Shown here: in pieces, positions 35,350 to 39,565 of the stretch
Position numbering within the stretch: position 1 is the first letter of the stretch
Layout of the letters: each line of letters opens with the position of its first letter
NCBI GenBank assembly: GCA_026874595.1
Contig: CM049314.1
Location: 33,984,229 to 34,048,228, forward strand
DNA: 64,000 nt
Direction: 5' to 3'
Origin: Sipunculus nudus
Taxonomy: Eukaryota > Annelida > Sipuncula > Golfingiida > Sipunculidae
Program-made: the position numbers and the translations under genes
The notes under the pieces: generated by a model
The model's input: only the letters and a program-made list of their open reading frames with translations
Told to the model about the DNA's origin: nothing
The model's database searches: none

Positions 35350-35382
35350 TATAAACTCACCAGGGTTTGCTTCAGTCCCCCT
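1185..35382 (-). CDS. Modular MAM/thrombospondin type-1 repeat protein, 23 exons traced (5' and 3' ends not found)
   Basis: Gene-level entry. Reading the minus strand, 23 exons chain together by AG/GT splice sites and constant phase. They run 35382-35361, 33763-33620, 29149-29009, 24229-24053, 22890-22711, 22590-22486, 22367-22215, 21508-21359, 17209-17036, 15223-15038, 12384-12229, 11537-11397, 11217-11104, 10466-10347, 8480-8337, 8150-8001, 7597-7448, 6818-6666, 6160-6017, 5546-5406, 4859-4713, 2708-2568 and 1334-1185. The product has 15 TSP1 repeats and two MAM domains, both disulfide-bonded extracellular modules known from adhesion and matrix proteins, so a secreted or surface role is inferred. 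All introns after the microexon are phase 1. No signal peptide, transmembrane segment or stop codon was located, so the protein continues beyond what is traced on both sides. I do not recognise a named orthologue with this exact domain order. Cytoplasmic or enzymatic function is not indicated. Confidence 0.8.
2568..2708 (-). CDS. TSP1 repeat 14 exon
   Basis: The exon encodes 47 codons: VWLSWEQWSSCSADCGYS, IRTRNRNCTAGLCPGSS and a closing PKPDCKG. Six cysteines are present and the Trp ladder is intact. Asp replaces Ser/Thr before the second Cys, so O-fucosylation is not predicted. NCT is a glycosylation sequon. Acceptor ctctttag|TC and donor AAAG|gtagtt are phase 1. Confidence 0.9.
3018..3115. 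repeat. (TA)n microsatellite
   Basis: An interrupted then pure TA run in the 2.0-kb intron between TSP1 repeats 13 and 14. The rest of that intron shows nothing coding. Confidence 0.95.
4713..4859 (-). CDS. TSP1 repeat 13 exon
   Basis: The exon encodes 49 codons: EWNTWGAWSPCSKTCGEGEK, ITVRACKQSEALCAGQG and a closing APCFGPPCPG. It is the most vertebrate-like repeat of the set: WxxWxxW, CSKTCGEG (O-fucose) and six cysteines with standard spacing. Acceptor gttttag|AA and donor CCTG|gtaggt are phase 1. A plus-strand frame across this exon is a shadow. Confidence 0.92.
5406..5546 (-). CDS. TSP1 repeat 12 exon
   Basis: The exon encodes 47 codons: WSLWTEWSCSVTCGNG, VKTRNRTCSFGSDCVGPAY and a closing SLYMCPG. 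Six cysteines are present. CSVTCGNG is an O-fucose site, and an NRT glycosylation sequon lies in the ladder strand. Acceptor catttag|CA and donor CCAG|gtgaaa are phase 1. Flanking introns are about 0.5 kb, the compact part of the array. Confidence 0.9.
6017..6160 (-). CDS. TSP1 repeat 11 exon
   Basis: The exon encodes 48 codons: AWGSWTNWLECSFTCKGG, QQIRSRVCNAGSNCVGG and a closing NNHSCPG. Six cysteines are present. CSFTCKGG fits the O-fucosylation pattern and WGSW/WTNW fit C-mannosylation. Acceptor ttattacag|CA and donor CCAG|gtaatc are phase 1. Its NAGSNCVGG loop closely resembles the loops of repeats 9 and 12, suggesting these three are recent relatives. Confidence 0.9.
6666..6818 (-). CDS. 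Degenerate TSP1 repeat 10 exon
   Basis: The exon encodes 51 codons: PCHWLPWLSWSPCASTVKRK, then RRGTSC and a closing VPCTVTRTSG. The Trp ladder is intact (WLPWLSW), but the second core Cys and the final Cys are gone, replaced by a very basic stretch (KRKRRTR). Four cysteines remain. Acceptor aattag|CA and donor TCAG|gtaaaa are good and phase 1, so it is still a spliceable exon rather than an obvious pseudo-exon. Confidence 0.75.
7448..7597 (-). CDS. TSP1 repeat 9 exon
   Basis: The exon encodes 50 codons: PSWLSWNAWSRCSQTCGEG, then IQYRERTCSVGSTCVGR and a closing NRSC. Six cysteines are present, with a C-mannosylation WLSWNAW head, and CSQTCGEG matches the O-fucose pattern. Acceptor taacacag|AA and donor GAAG|gtataa are phase 1. 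There is no initiator Met in the exon, so a simple ATG-based ORF search would miss it. Confidence 0.9.
8001..8150 (-). CDS. TSP1 repeat 8 exon
   Basis: The exon encodes a canonical TSP1 of 50 codons: WNSWSVWGRCSSSCGPGYRK, an RQRTCKGGTTERCEG middle, and a closing EHCNMASCRG. Six cysteines are present. CSSSCGPG fits O-fucosylation and WNSW/WSVW fit C-mannosylation. Acceptor cttttag|AT and donor AGGG|gtgcgt are phase 1. The intron upstream of it, to repeat 7, is only about 186 bp. A plus-strand frame crossing this exon is a shadow. Confidence 0.9.
8337..8480 (-). CDS. TSP1 repeat 7 exon (eight cysteines)
   Basis: The exon encodes 48 codons: CGTWHAWTECDKNCGRGYRK, then RWRTCNSGGLCGCPLYDISR and a closing DDCPG. 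All six standard cysteines are present plus two extra, one at the very N-terminus (DCGTW) and one in LCGC, which could form an additional bridge. Asn precedes the second core Cys, so there is no O-fucose signal. Acceptor ttttcag|AC and donor CCAG|gtgaaa are strong and phase 1. Confidence 0.88.
9113..9850 (+). repeat. Dispersed hairpin-ended repeat (family A), intronic copy
   Basis: The copy starts near a ccatgggctatgacgctcag motif and ends in a block of gacgg units (gacggacggacgacggac) followed by an agtgatcgctatagatca-type terminus. The same ordered blocks recur at 17.6-20.2, 23.1-23.3, 35.7-35.9, 38.6-39.6, 45.0-45.7, 47.0-47.8, 49.3-51.3, 55.7-56.8 and 58.9-59.5 kb. No coding capacity was seen. 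It lies between TSP1 repeats 6 and 7. Confidence 0.7.
10347..10466 (-). CDS. Short TSP1 repeat 6 exon (40 codons)
   Basis: The exon starts GWSEWTPCTQTCGNCTRTRK, a clear TSP1 head with WxxW. The usual third and fourth cysteines are lost from the middle, and it closes with TTPIHCP. Four cysteines are present in 40 codons. The O-fucose pattern is broken because Cys replaces the final Gly of CxxTCxxG. Acceptor tatttaag|GG lies just after a (TA)n repeat. Donor is CCTG|gtaggt. Phase is 1 on both sides. Confidence 0.8.
10480..10516. repeat. (TA)n at the acceptor of TSP1 repeat 6
   Basis: A TA run ending about 14 bp upstream (in gene orientation) of the exon starting at 10466. It replaces the usual pyrimidine tract. 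Confidence 0.95.
11104..11217 (-). CDS. Short TSP1 repeat 5 exon (38 codons)
   Basis: The exon reads LPSWGNCDVTCGLGTRTR, then YNTGKKDIGRCYAGIPC. It keeps the CDVTCGLG core, which fits the O-fucosylation pattern, and the Arg-Thr ladder. It has only one Trp, four cysteines and 38 codons against the usual 47-51, so one disulfide is missing. Acceptor is tttaaag|AA, preceded directly by a (TA)n tract with no pyrimidine run. Donor is AAAA|gtaagc. Both are phase 1. Confidence 0.75.
11223..11290. repeat. (TA)n abutting the acceptor of TSP1 repeat 5
   Basis: A pure TA run followed by further AT-rich sequence, starting 6 bp upstream of the exon at 11217. It occupies the whole 3' splice-site region of a 179-bp intron. 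Confidence 0.95.
11397..11537 (-). CDS. Divergent TSP1 repeat 4 exon
   Basis: The exon encodes 47 codons starting with WSPW, then KCIGYGNDSFRSCHRTCENG and a closing NCPFQPYP. Only five cysteines are present. The CSxTCG core is replaced by a longer loop (CIGYGNDS), and the final Cys seems lost. Acceptor gtgaag|AA and donor CCAG|gtaggt are phase 1. It is the first of the twelve-repeat array, directly after MAM 2. The odd Cys leaves one unpaired thiol or a rearranged bond. Confidence 0.75.
12229..12384 (-). CDS. MAM domain 2, last exon (two in-frame acceptors)
   Basis: The exon encodes 52 codons: GWHRKKVEVHGSGFTLDFMA, then IGVVSVDNIFIYNGSC. The pattern W, strand, Phe-x-Phe, Gly-Val, V-D-N/D-I, closing GSC is the typical MAM C-terminus. 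Two acceptors 9 nt apart (ttaaag at 12385 and ttcttcag at 12376) are both phase 1, allowing a three-residue difference (the GSS before GD). Donor is GCAA|gtacgt. MAM 2 totals 172 codons. Confidence 0.85.
12390..15037. other. Intron of MAM 2, repeats only
   Basis: A 94-codon minus frame at 13068-13352 has no recognisable domain and no fitting splice phase. A segment at 14259-14643 resembles an LTR, and a family-A end fragment lies at 14690-14762. No further exon was identified. Confidence 0.5.
14690..14762 (+). repeat. Family A terminal fragment
   Basis: It contains cgaacggacg and the conserved end motif agatgactttcagtcag, as in the other family-A termini. Confidence 0.6.
15038..15223 (-). 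CDS. MAM domain 2, middle exon (two in-frame acceptors)
   Basis: The exon encodes 62 codons with RAADYARTGNESSL and NGTYCVEFDFHVSEPCELR, matching the MAM core in which a Leu/Thr strand leads to YC-x-E/L-F and a following hydrophobic strand. Two N-glycosylation sequons occur (NES, NGT). Two AG acceptors lie 6 nt apart (ctag at 15224 and again at 15218), both phase 1, so two isoforms differing by two residues are possible. Donor is AACA|gtaagt. Confidence 0.85.
15376..15440. repeat. (TA)n microsatellite in MAM 2 intron
   Basis: About 65 bp of pure TA, roughly 150 bp upstream of the MAM 2 middle exon in gene orientation. It generates a spurious Ile-Tyr reading frame. Confidence 0.95.
17036..17209 (-). 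CDS. MAM domain 2, first exon
   Basis: The exon encodes 58 codons beginning EFIIGCTFENKQGCSEFLWQ, a clear MAM start: Cys, Phe-Glu, then a second Cys and an aromatic-Gln. A DPSFVPTYRKAPT loop follows. Unlike MAM 1, both N-terminal cysteines are present. Acceptor atgacag|AG and donor AAAG|gtgtgt are phase 1. It is followed by the exons at 15223 and 12384. Confidence 0.85.
17636..17923 (+). repeat. Tandem duplication, about 145-bp unit x2
   Basis: Two copies begin with gaataaaattgacatgtag at 17636 and 17781 and both end with cagaatataggtcaccat. They carry several substitutions and small indels, so the duplication is not recent. Confidence 0.85.
18643..18772 (+). repeat. Tandem duplication, 66-bp unit x2
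   Basis: Copies start with atggtggacactatgtagtt at 18643 and 18709. They differ at a few positions only. The resulting 73-codon frame is an artefact of the duplication. Confidence 0.9.
20356..20705 (+). mobile_element. tRNA-derived SINE (family 1), plus-strand copy
   Basis: The 5' head carries an RNA polymerase III box A-like GTGGCTCAGAGGTAGAGCG and a box B-like GTAAGTCCGAATCTC about 35 bp later, as in a tRNA. A body containing ggtcggccccca follows, with a 3' end gaattctgcagatgtaca. A second copy, in inverse orientation, lies at 42826-43158 and shares head, body and tail. A Pol III transcript and LINE-dependent mobility are inferred from the SINE class. Confidence 0.85.
21222..21283. repeat. 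(TA)n microsatellite downstream of TSP1 repeat 3
   Basis: About 60 bp of TA, starting about 75 bp past the exon donor at 21358. Confidence 0.95.
21359..21508 (-). CDS. TSP1 repeat 3 exon
   Basis: The exon encodes a canonical TSP1 of 50 codons: EWKPWNYWSSCSESCGIG, then an Arg/Thr ladder (TRTRTRAC), six cysteines and a closing DRSC. CSESCGIG satisfies the protein O-fucosylation pattern CxxS/TCxxG, and WKPW/WNYW support C-mannosylation. Acceptor gttttag|AT and donor TGTG|gtatgt are phase 1. A (TA)n microsatellite begins about 75 bp past the donor. Confidence 0.9.
21940..22139. repeat. Three (TA)n tracts between TSP1 repeats 2 and 3
   Basis: TA runs at about 21940-21998, 22004-22020 and 22104-22139 in a 706-bp intron. 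The last is about 75 bp past the donor of TSP1 repeat 2. Confidence 0.95.
22215..22367 (-). CDS. Divergent TSP1 repeat 2 exon
   Basis: The exon encodes 51 codons with six cysteines spaced like a TSP1. It keeps only WSP at the start, and the usual WxxW is replaced by an acidic stretch (SEKEEEW). The first Cys pair is compressed to ECSC. Two N-glycosylation sequons occur (NST, NKT). Acceptor catacag|TT and donor ACGG|gtaag are good and phase 1. The O-fucose signal is absent. It is either a degenerate TSP1 or a TSP1-derived Cys-rich module. Confidence 0.65.
22486..22590 (-). CDS. Thr/Pro-rich linker exon (3' boundary uncertain)
   Basis: Between MAM 1 and the next TSP1 an acceptor (atatgcag|AT) opens a frame in the required phase reading KTGQTPPVILPVTTKPVSRP. 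This is a typical extended, possibly O-glycosylated linker. A phase-1 donor that fits the next exon is T|gtacta at 22485, giving 105 nt. A shorter phase-1 alternative ends at T|gttttg. Flanking introns would be only about 120 bp each. The exon is supported by phase and composition, but the donor choice is uncertain. Confidence 0.42.
22711..22890 (-). CDS. MAM domain 1, last exon
   Basis: The exon encodes 60 codons, including DPYWPQRVVPFSIKHSQSVR and RADDLHLLKGSC. This matches the C-terminal third of MAM domains: a Trp, then a beta strand, then a hydrophobic-acidic DD-x-x-L motif closing with a final Cys. Acceptor cttacag|AT and donor AGTG|gtaagt are consensus and phase 1. Together with the exons at 29149 and 24229 it gives a MAM of about 166 residues, the normal family size. 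Confidence 0.85.
23075..23300 (+). repeat. Family A dispersed repeat fragment
   Basis: It contains gcgatcgacgcattagttattcagata, shortened here in the same order as other copies, then tcaagttagaagattccagg and a gacggactgacgacgg tail. It is intronic, between the MAM 1 middle and last exons. Confidence 0.65.
24053..24229 (-). CDS. MAM domain 1, middle exon
   Basis: The exon encodes 59 codons. The segment LPTGNYCFLGHLWKSGKG corresponds to the conserved MAM stretch in which a Cys-aromatic follows a glycine loop and a small hydrophobic strand. It continues into SVSLSVDVDFDINADRILK. Acceptor ttcaacag|GA and donor AAAG|gtaagt are both good and phase 1. It contains a single cysteine. An antiparallel reading frame overlaps on the plus strand but lacks splice-site and domain support. 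Confidence 0.8.
24230..29008. other. Large intron of MAM 1 with decayed retroelement pieces
   Basis: This 4.8-kb intron holds the minus-strand LINE fragment at 27540-27845. It also has two weaker plus-strand LINE-like scraps: at about 25840-25900, LQMVHNRSVANLVT, reminiscent of the LQ-x-x-QNRAARL motif; and at about 27290-27330, TKIDPCGIPV. No exon with the right phase was found. Confidence 0.45.
27540..27845 (-). mobile_element. Decayed LINE reverse transcriptase fragment (fingers region)
   Basis: The minus-strand translation shows FFSNEDRPNDWKVPKITPVY followed by KGSSG. After a frameshift comes NVRPIPILPT and then HSACLRKHSPLTSL. These align in order with the non-LTR reverse-transcriptase landmarks P-x-x-WK-x-A-x-V-x-P-x-xK, NYRPISILP and HGFRKxHST. 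Stops and frameshifts mean it is a dead relic. It lies in sense with the host gene inside the MAM 1 intron. Confidence 0.7.
29009..29149 (-). CDS. MAM domain 1, first exon
   Basis: The exon encodes 47 codons beginning AFAEYSWHFERVSTDW, matching the start of a MAM domain, where the family usually has CdFE followed by a Cys and Trp. Both of the usual cysteines are missing (WHFE instead of C-F-E, and no second Cys), so the first disulfide of the MAM fold appears lost. Acceptor gtaaacag|GT and donor TTTG|gtgagt are strong and phase 1. Its identity as a MAM start also rests on the two following exons, which complete the domain. Confidence 0.7.
29730..29960 (-). repeat. Dispersed repeat B, inverted copy
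   Basis: The reverse complement matches 32440-32690 through tttgcaaatacaatac, gaatatgtcaaa-like and cctacccccttat blocks in the same order. Confidence 0.65.
30714..31028 (+). repeat. Tandem duplication, 159-bp unit x2
   Basis: Copies begin gcccttattcgggacac at 30714 and 30873 and end in cgtaaatacatc. Only a handful of substitutions and short indels separate them, so the duplication is fairly recent. Confidence 0.92.
32440..33345 (+). repeat. Dispersed repeat B, two direct copies
   Basis: Segments at about 32440-32690 and 33140-33345 share tttgcaaatacaatag/c, gtgaatatgtcaaa, gagctataagcat and a C-rich tract followed by ggctatc. A third copy lies inverted at 29730-29960. Confidence 0.65.
33620..33763 (-). 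CDS. TSP1 repeat 1 exon (N-terminal)
   Basis: The exon encodes 48 codons with the TSP1 hallmark WGQWTTWGPC, two overlapping WxxW C-mannosylation motifs, six cysteines and an Arg-rich middle strand (GDRRRCRYRRC). Acceptor is gatag|AT and donor TGTG|gtaatc, both phase 1. The O-fucosylation signal is absent because Leu precedes the second Cys (CEALCG). It is separated by about 4.5 kb of intron from the first MAM exon, so the protein begins with an isolated TSP1 before the MAM. Confidence 0.85.
33955..33976. repeat. Poly-C tract
   Basis: An uninterrupted run of about 20 C just upstream of TSP1 repeat 1 in gene orientation. Confidence 0.9.
35160..35355. repeat. CA/(TA)n microsatellites beside the microexon
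   Basis: A CA-rich stretch passes into (TA)n at about 35194-35228, and a second (TA)n run covers about 35292-35353. The second ends within a few bases of the microexon donor. Confidence 0.95.
35361..35382 (-). CDS. 22-nt microexon, upstream of first TSP1
   Basis: A strong polypyrimidine acceptor (ctttctttgttgcag) is followed by 22 nt and then a near-consensus donor (CTG|gtgagt). Read in phase 0 it gives RGTEANP plus one base. It therefore leaves in phase 1, matching the phase-1 entry of the TSP1 exon at 33763. In phase 1 it would contain a stop. It is probably the short spacer between a signal-peptide exon, not found, and the first TSP1. A (TA)n tract starts only a few bases beyond the donor. 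Support is from splice signals and phase only, so this is a tentative call. Confidence 0.4.
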
Positions 35383-35719
35383 CTGCAACAAAGAAAGATA
35401 CAATTACTATCATTAAGAAATCCAAGATGCTTGAAGTCATCTTTTAAAGTTTAAAGCTGCATTTGCATTCGATTGTAACTTAGTTTCTGAATATATTATG
35501 AAATATATTCCTGTATATTCCAGAACGACGACAGTACATGGAAGCTCTTCTGGTAAAGAAATTATCATTTATTTATTTATTATTTGTAATGATTTTACTA
35601 ACATGTGACTAAATCGCGCCTATATCCAACATTCACGGCACAATCAACATCTTCCCCGTGTAGGTTTTTGTTTTACATAGATTCTGTGTCTTAACGCTGT
35701 TCTTTATGGTACGTTGTGA

Positions 35720-35862
35720 CACATGCAAATAGAAGTGTCTAGGTCCAATGTTTATGGTTTGTGGCCTGATAAAGAACGACTCGATGGCCGGATGGCCGGA
35801 CGGGATTCTGGAAAATGTAAGATCGCTGTGGCTCAGCTGACTAACAGTCAGCTTAGCTAAAA
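35720..35862 (+). repeat. Family A terminal fragment
   Basis: It has the order aggtccaatgtttatggttt, gatggccggatggccggacg, then gctgtggctcagctgac and taacagtcagctt, the hairpin-forming end of family A. Confidence 0.65.
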
Positions 35863-36212
35863 CATACATAAGTTTAATCTGAAACCACTGTTGTCATACC
35901 ATGGTTTAAGCTTCTCACAGCAATTGTTATCAACTGTCACCAAAAATTATGAAATTGAACTTGCAGAATAAAGTTGTTTTAGCAATCAGGTGTCAGTATC
36001 AGGAGGTCTATAAGCTGATGTTTTATATTTCTTTCATTATGTATAATCCAAAATGGCAGTCAATCCGGCTCCACACAATTACTTTCCATTTAAAGTGCCC
36101 TGTATTCTATGTTCTTGCATATAAGACATCGTTTTAGCAGCCAGATGTGGCTTACAGCAGATTCTGACTGTTTTATATTTCAAGTAAACGGATATATTTA
36201 AGAGGCAAAAAA

Positions 36213-37162
36213 TGGCTGTTAATATGGCCACCACAATTAAAAAATGGTTTATATTCATTAAGTCAAATGTCATCACATGCTATTTATTTTTTAGATGTTG
36301 GGATTTTGTGTGCAAAAGTTACTTTTTGAAAGAGTACATATTTTGGATTTTAACAGATTCATTCAAATTTGCCACAATATAGCCACCGCAATGGCAAAAA
36401 AGCGAATTCTTTCATTTCCGTCCCACCGAACTGGCGAAACCGTCTTAGGGTTCCGTCTTATGCCCTTTGGAAGTGTACATGTTAACCTCACAAAATAAAA
36501 CATTAGCAGTCTGTTAAGAACCCAGTCTGTGGCCAACATGGCCGTCTATTGACCATTCTATTAAAATACCTGTAAATCAAAGGATTCTTCTAATTATAAC
36601 ATTGTTTAAAAAGCCAATTTAAATTCATGAATAACATTTAAGTCAAGTGCTGTACTTTAATATCCTCAAGGGATGTCAGAAGGGCGGCCACTGTTAATAT
36701 GGCCACCACAATAAAAAAGGCGTATATTCATTAAGTCAAATGTCATCACATGCTATTTATTTTTTAGATGTTGGGATTTTGTGTACAAAAGTTACTTTTT
36801 GAAAGAGTACATATTTTGGATTTTAACAGATTCATTCAAATTTGCTACAATATAGCCACCGCAATGGCAAAAAAGCGAATTCTTTCATTTCCGTCCCACC
36901 GAACTGGCGAAACCGTCTTAGGGTTCCGTCTTATGCCCTTTGGAAGTGTACATGTTAACCTCACAAAATAAAACATTAGCAGTCTGTTAAGAACCCAGTC
37001 TGTGGCCAACATGGCCGTTTATTGACCATTCTATTAAAATACCTGTATATCAAAGGATTCTTCTAATTATAACATTGTTTAAAAAGCCAGTTTAAATTCA
37101 TGTATAACATTTAAGTCAAGTGCTGTACTTTAATATCCTCAAGGGATGTCAGAAGGGCGGCA
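36213..37162 (+). repeat. Tandem duplication, about 475-bp unit x2
   Basis: Copies start with ctgttaatatggccaccaca at 36213 and 36691 and end with aagggatgtcagaagggcgg. They differ at only a few scattered positions, so the duplication looks recent. Each copy contains the same 67-codon frame, which has no recognisable domain and is probably not a gene. The duplication lies upstream of the traced exons of the MAM/TSP1 gene. Confidence 0.92.
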
Positions 37163-38480
37163 GAAATGGGGAATAAAATTAAATATCAGCCATCACATCT
37201 TAATATTTGATGTATATGTCATTCAAATTAACGGACCATTGTGTATTTTAAGATTATGATGCTCATTCTCTGATCGTTTTTGCTAAACAATGGTACAATA
37301 TTACCAAGATTTGTAATATATGAAACTCTTTCTGAAATAGTTATAATTGTGAGTCCTGTTACCCCCTTGATTTCTCCGTGTTATGTCAACATATTACATA
37401 TCCTTGCTCTTATAATTACTCTTTTAAGCAGAAAATTGGGAAATTTACCATATAACCAGGACCTGTATAGTAGGATGTATAAGAAAGTTATTATTTGTCT
37501 ATTAAATTTATTGAAAGGACGTGCCTTTCCCGCCATTGAAGCGGCCATAATAGCAGCCATTGTTATTGGTTTCAGTAAGCTTTTTAACAAGTACGGTAAA
37601 ACGTTAGTTAGAGGCCTCATGATACCTACACCTGACTGCTAAAGCAACCTTAATGTCAGCAATTACTCGTTATATATGTCCCTTTTACCGATTTCCACCT
37701 TACAAAGTATTTATTTACAAATACCTTCCAGACTTTGCTCAAGGTGAATATTGTATTACTTTTGACCCATGTTAACCCCTATACATACTTAACTGGATCA
37801 TTGAAATGAGCTCAGCGTCAGATCTAGAACTTTCTGATGTATGTTATAAACCGATCTATCCGCATACTAAAGAGAACAATGAGTAGTCGCTGGTTAACAG
37901 GCATAGCAAAAGCAAAAATTTTATGGGTACTATTGTTCCAGCTTGTTTGTGTCATTTTAACTTATCATACCCCAAAGATGGTGTTTTTCACGACATTCTT
38001 AAAATTGCATCAATGTCTTTTATCCAGGTGTTTTTATTTTGAGTAATCCCTGAACGTGTCAGCAAAATTTTCGAGTGTGTGATACATGCCCAAATCATAT
38101 CAGGCCATAAATTGATCGTTTGAGTCGTCAGTTTCATGTATTTAGCCAAAATGAAAATGAAAATCTCATAACATTTTGACTTCTCACGACCCAAATAATG
38201 ACCTTATTTGTATATGTTACATTTTATCTAAACAGGCTTCTAAAGGGCAAACATTTCATGGGTATCTTGTTATTCTAGGTTATAACGTTACGGAGGTATT
38301 GTCATTGTAATGTCATCTACCGCAAAAAAATGGGTGACGAATTCTTCGGTTGTATAGTGCAAAAACATCCCAGAACCGCTACTTAGTATCAGTTTATTCA
38401 ATGTTAACATCCTTATAATCAAAGTATAGGCATATAGCAATAATTAAAAATAGGTTTGGCTAATTTGGGGGGGGGGGGCA
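37163..38480. other. Unassigned stretch, no gene supported
   Basis: A 120-codon plus frame (37280-37642) and an overlapping 79-codon minus frame are hydrophobic and AT-rich without recognisable motifs or splice context. A poly-G run sits at 38466-38479. A distant 5' exon of the TSP1/MAM gene could lie here or beyond, but none was recognised. Confidence 0.4.
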
Positions 38481-38649
38481 GGTTGGTCCCTCCAGCCCAC
38501 GAACTTATATGCACTGAATAGTCATTTAATCACATATCAATCATGAAATCGCCAAATCAGAGAGGCCCTGACAAAGAAATTAAGCACTCGGATTCCTTTT
38601 CTTATATCCTGTCTCGGCAACTGTAAGTTACTGAGTTGGACTATAATTT

Positions 38650-38760
38650 TTATGCCCCCGCCACAAAGTGGCCGGGGCATATAGTTACCATGTCCGTCAT
38701 TCCGTCATTCTGTCATTCCGTCATCCCGTCATTCCATCCATCCGTTATTCCGAAATCAAA
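38650..38760 (+). repeat. Hairpin plus 'ccgtcatt' minisatellite
   Basis: The perfect-arm hairpin atgcccccgccacaaag / tggccggggcat is followed by about seven imperfect repeats of ccgtcattc. Two overlapping plus frames here are artefacts of the repeat. Confidence 0.8.
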
Positions 38761-39565
38761 CAGTTGTACGGACTTTTTTTGCAATACCTGCAGTCACCTG
38801 AATGTCACCTGGGCTATAGTGATCACTCTGTCTGTTGTCCGTCTGCACAGCCTTCTATCTGAATGTCTATTAGCAGGCCATTTATCCAAATCGCAAAATC
38901 TAGTAACTTCTAAGTAAATAACCGTAAAGTTCAATAAAAACAACTCCAGGGAAACCTGAAATAAGGTCACTGCGACCTATATCCTCCGAGCTATGCGGCT
39001 TGTAATTACCTTATTTGTATAGGCTACATTTTATCTAAAAAGGCTATTATCTAAAAAGATATTCAGACAGGGCATATACTTGTATTTTAACTATTCGATC
39101 TCGAAATGCCTTTCTATATATAAAAGGAAGTAACTGTAAAGTTTCCATGGACATCTGATATAAAGTCACTGTGACCTACATGCTATGTGAAAGGATATGG
39201 TTTGAGCACCCTTTATCACATATTTGCACGATTTGTTATAGTTGGACCTGGCAACTTCTAATTCAACTAAAATATAGGTCCCTGTCAAATCTTCTTGAAA
39301 ACCTAAATTCTGTGAGCTGTGTGAAAGGATGATTTGAGTATCCTGTTAAATGCGCAAAAACTTGAGCAATTGAATATAGGAATTTCTACCTTAGTATTTT
39401 TTTAAATTCCTGCTAATTTCTTCAAGGAAACCTTTAATAAGGTCGCTATAATATATTTTATATTGAACTATAGCCAAAATGCATGAATCTAAGCACTCTG
39501 GGGGTCATTCTATCCATTGTTCATTGAATTCTCCTGAGCGTCATGGCCCGTGACCCACTTGTTTT
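38760..39565 (-). repeat. Family A dispersed repeat, reverse orientation
   Basis: Blocks such as acctgaaataaggtcactg and aatttctaccttag appear in inverse order. The copy ends with ctgagcgtcatggcccgtga, the reverse of the cluster start motif seen at 9113. Confidence 0.65.

Noticed and set aside
36079-36276. Minus-strand frame with a hydrophobic start, considered as the missing signal-peptide exon
   Set aside because: The only nearby donor would leave in phase 1 while the microexon must be entered in phase 0, and the frame overlaps the tandem-duplicated repeat.
36295-36971. Two identical 67-codon plus frames
   Set aside because: They are duplicates created by the 475-bp tandem duplication and show no domain or splice context.
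37280-37642. 120-codon plus-strand frame
   Set aside because: AT-rich and hydrophobic with an equally open minus frame opposite; no family recognised.
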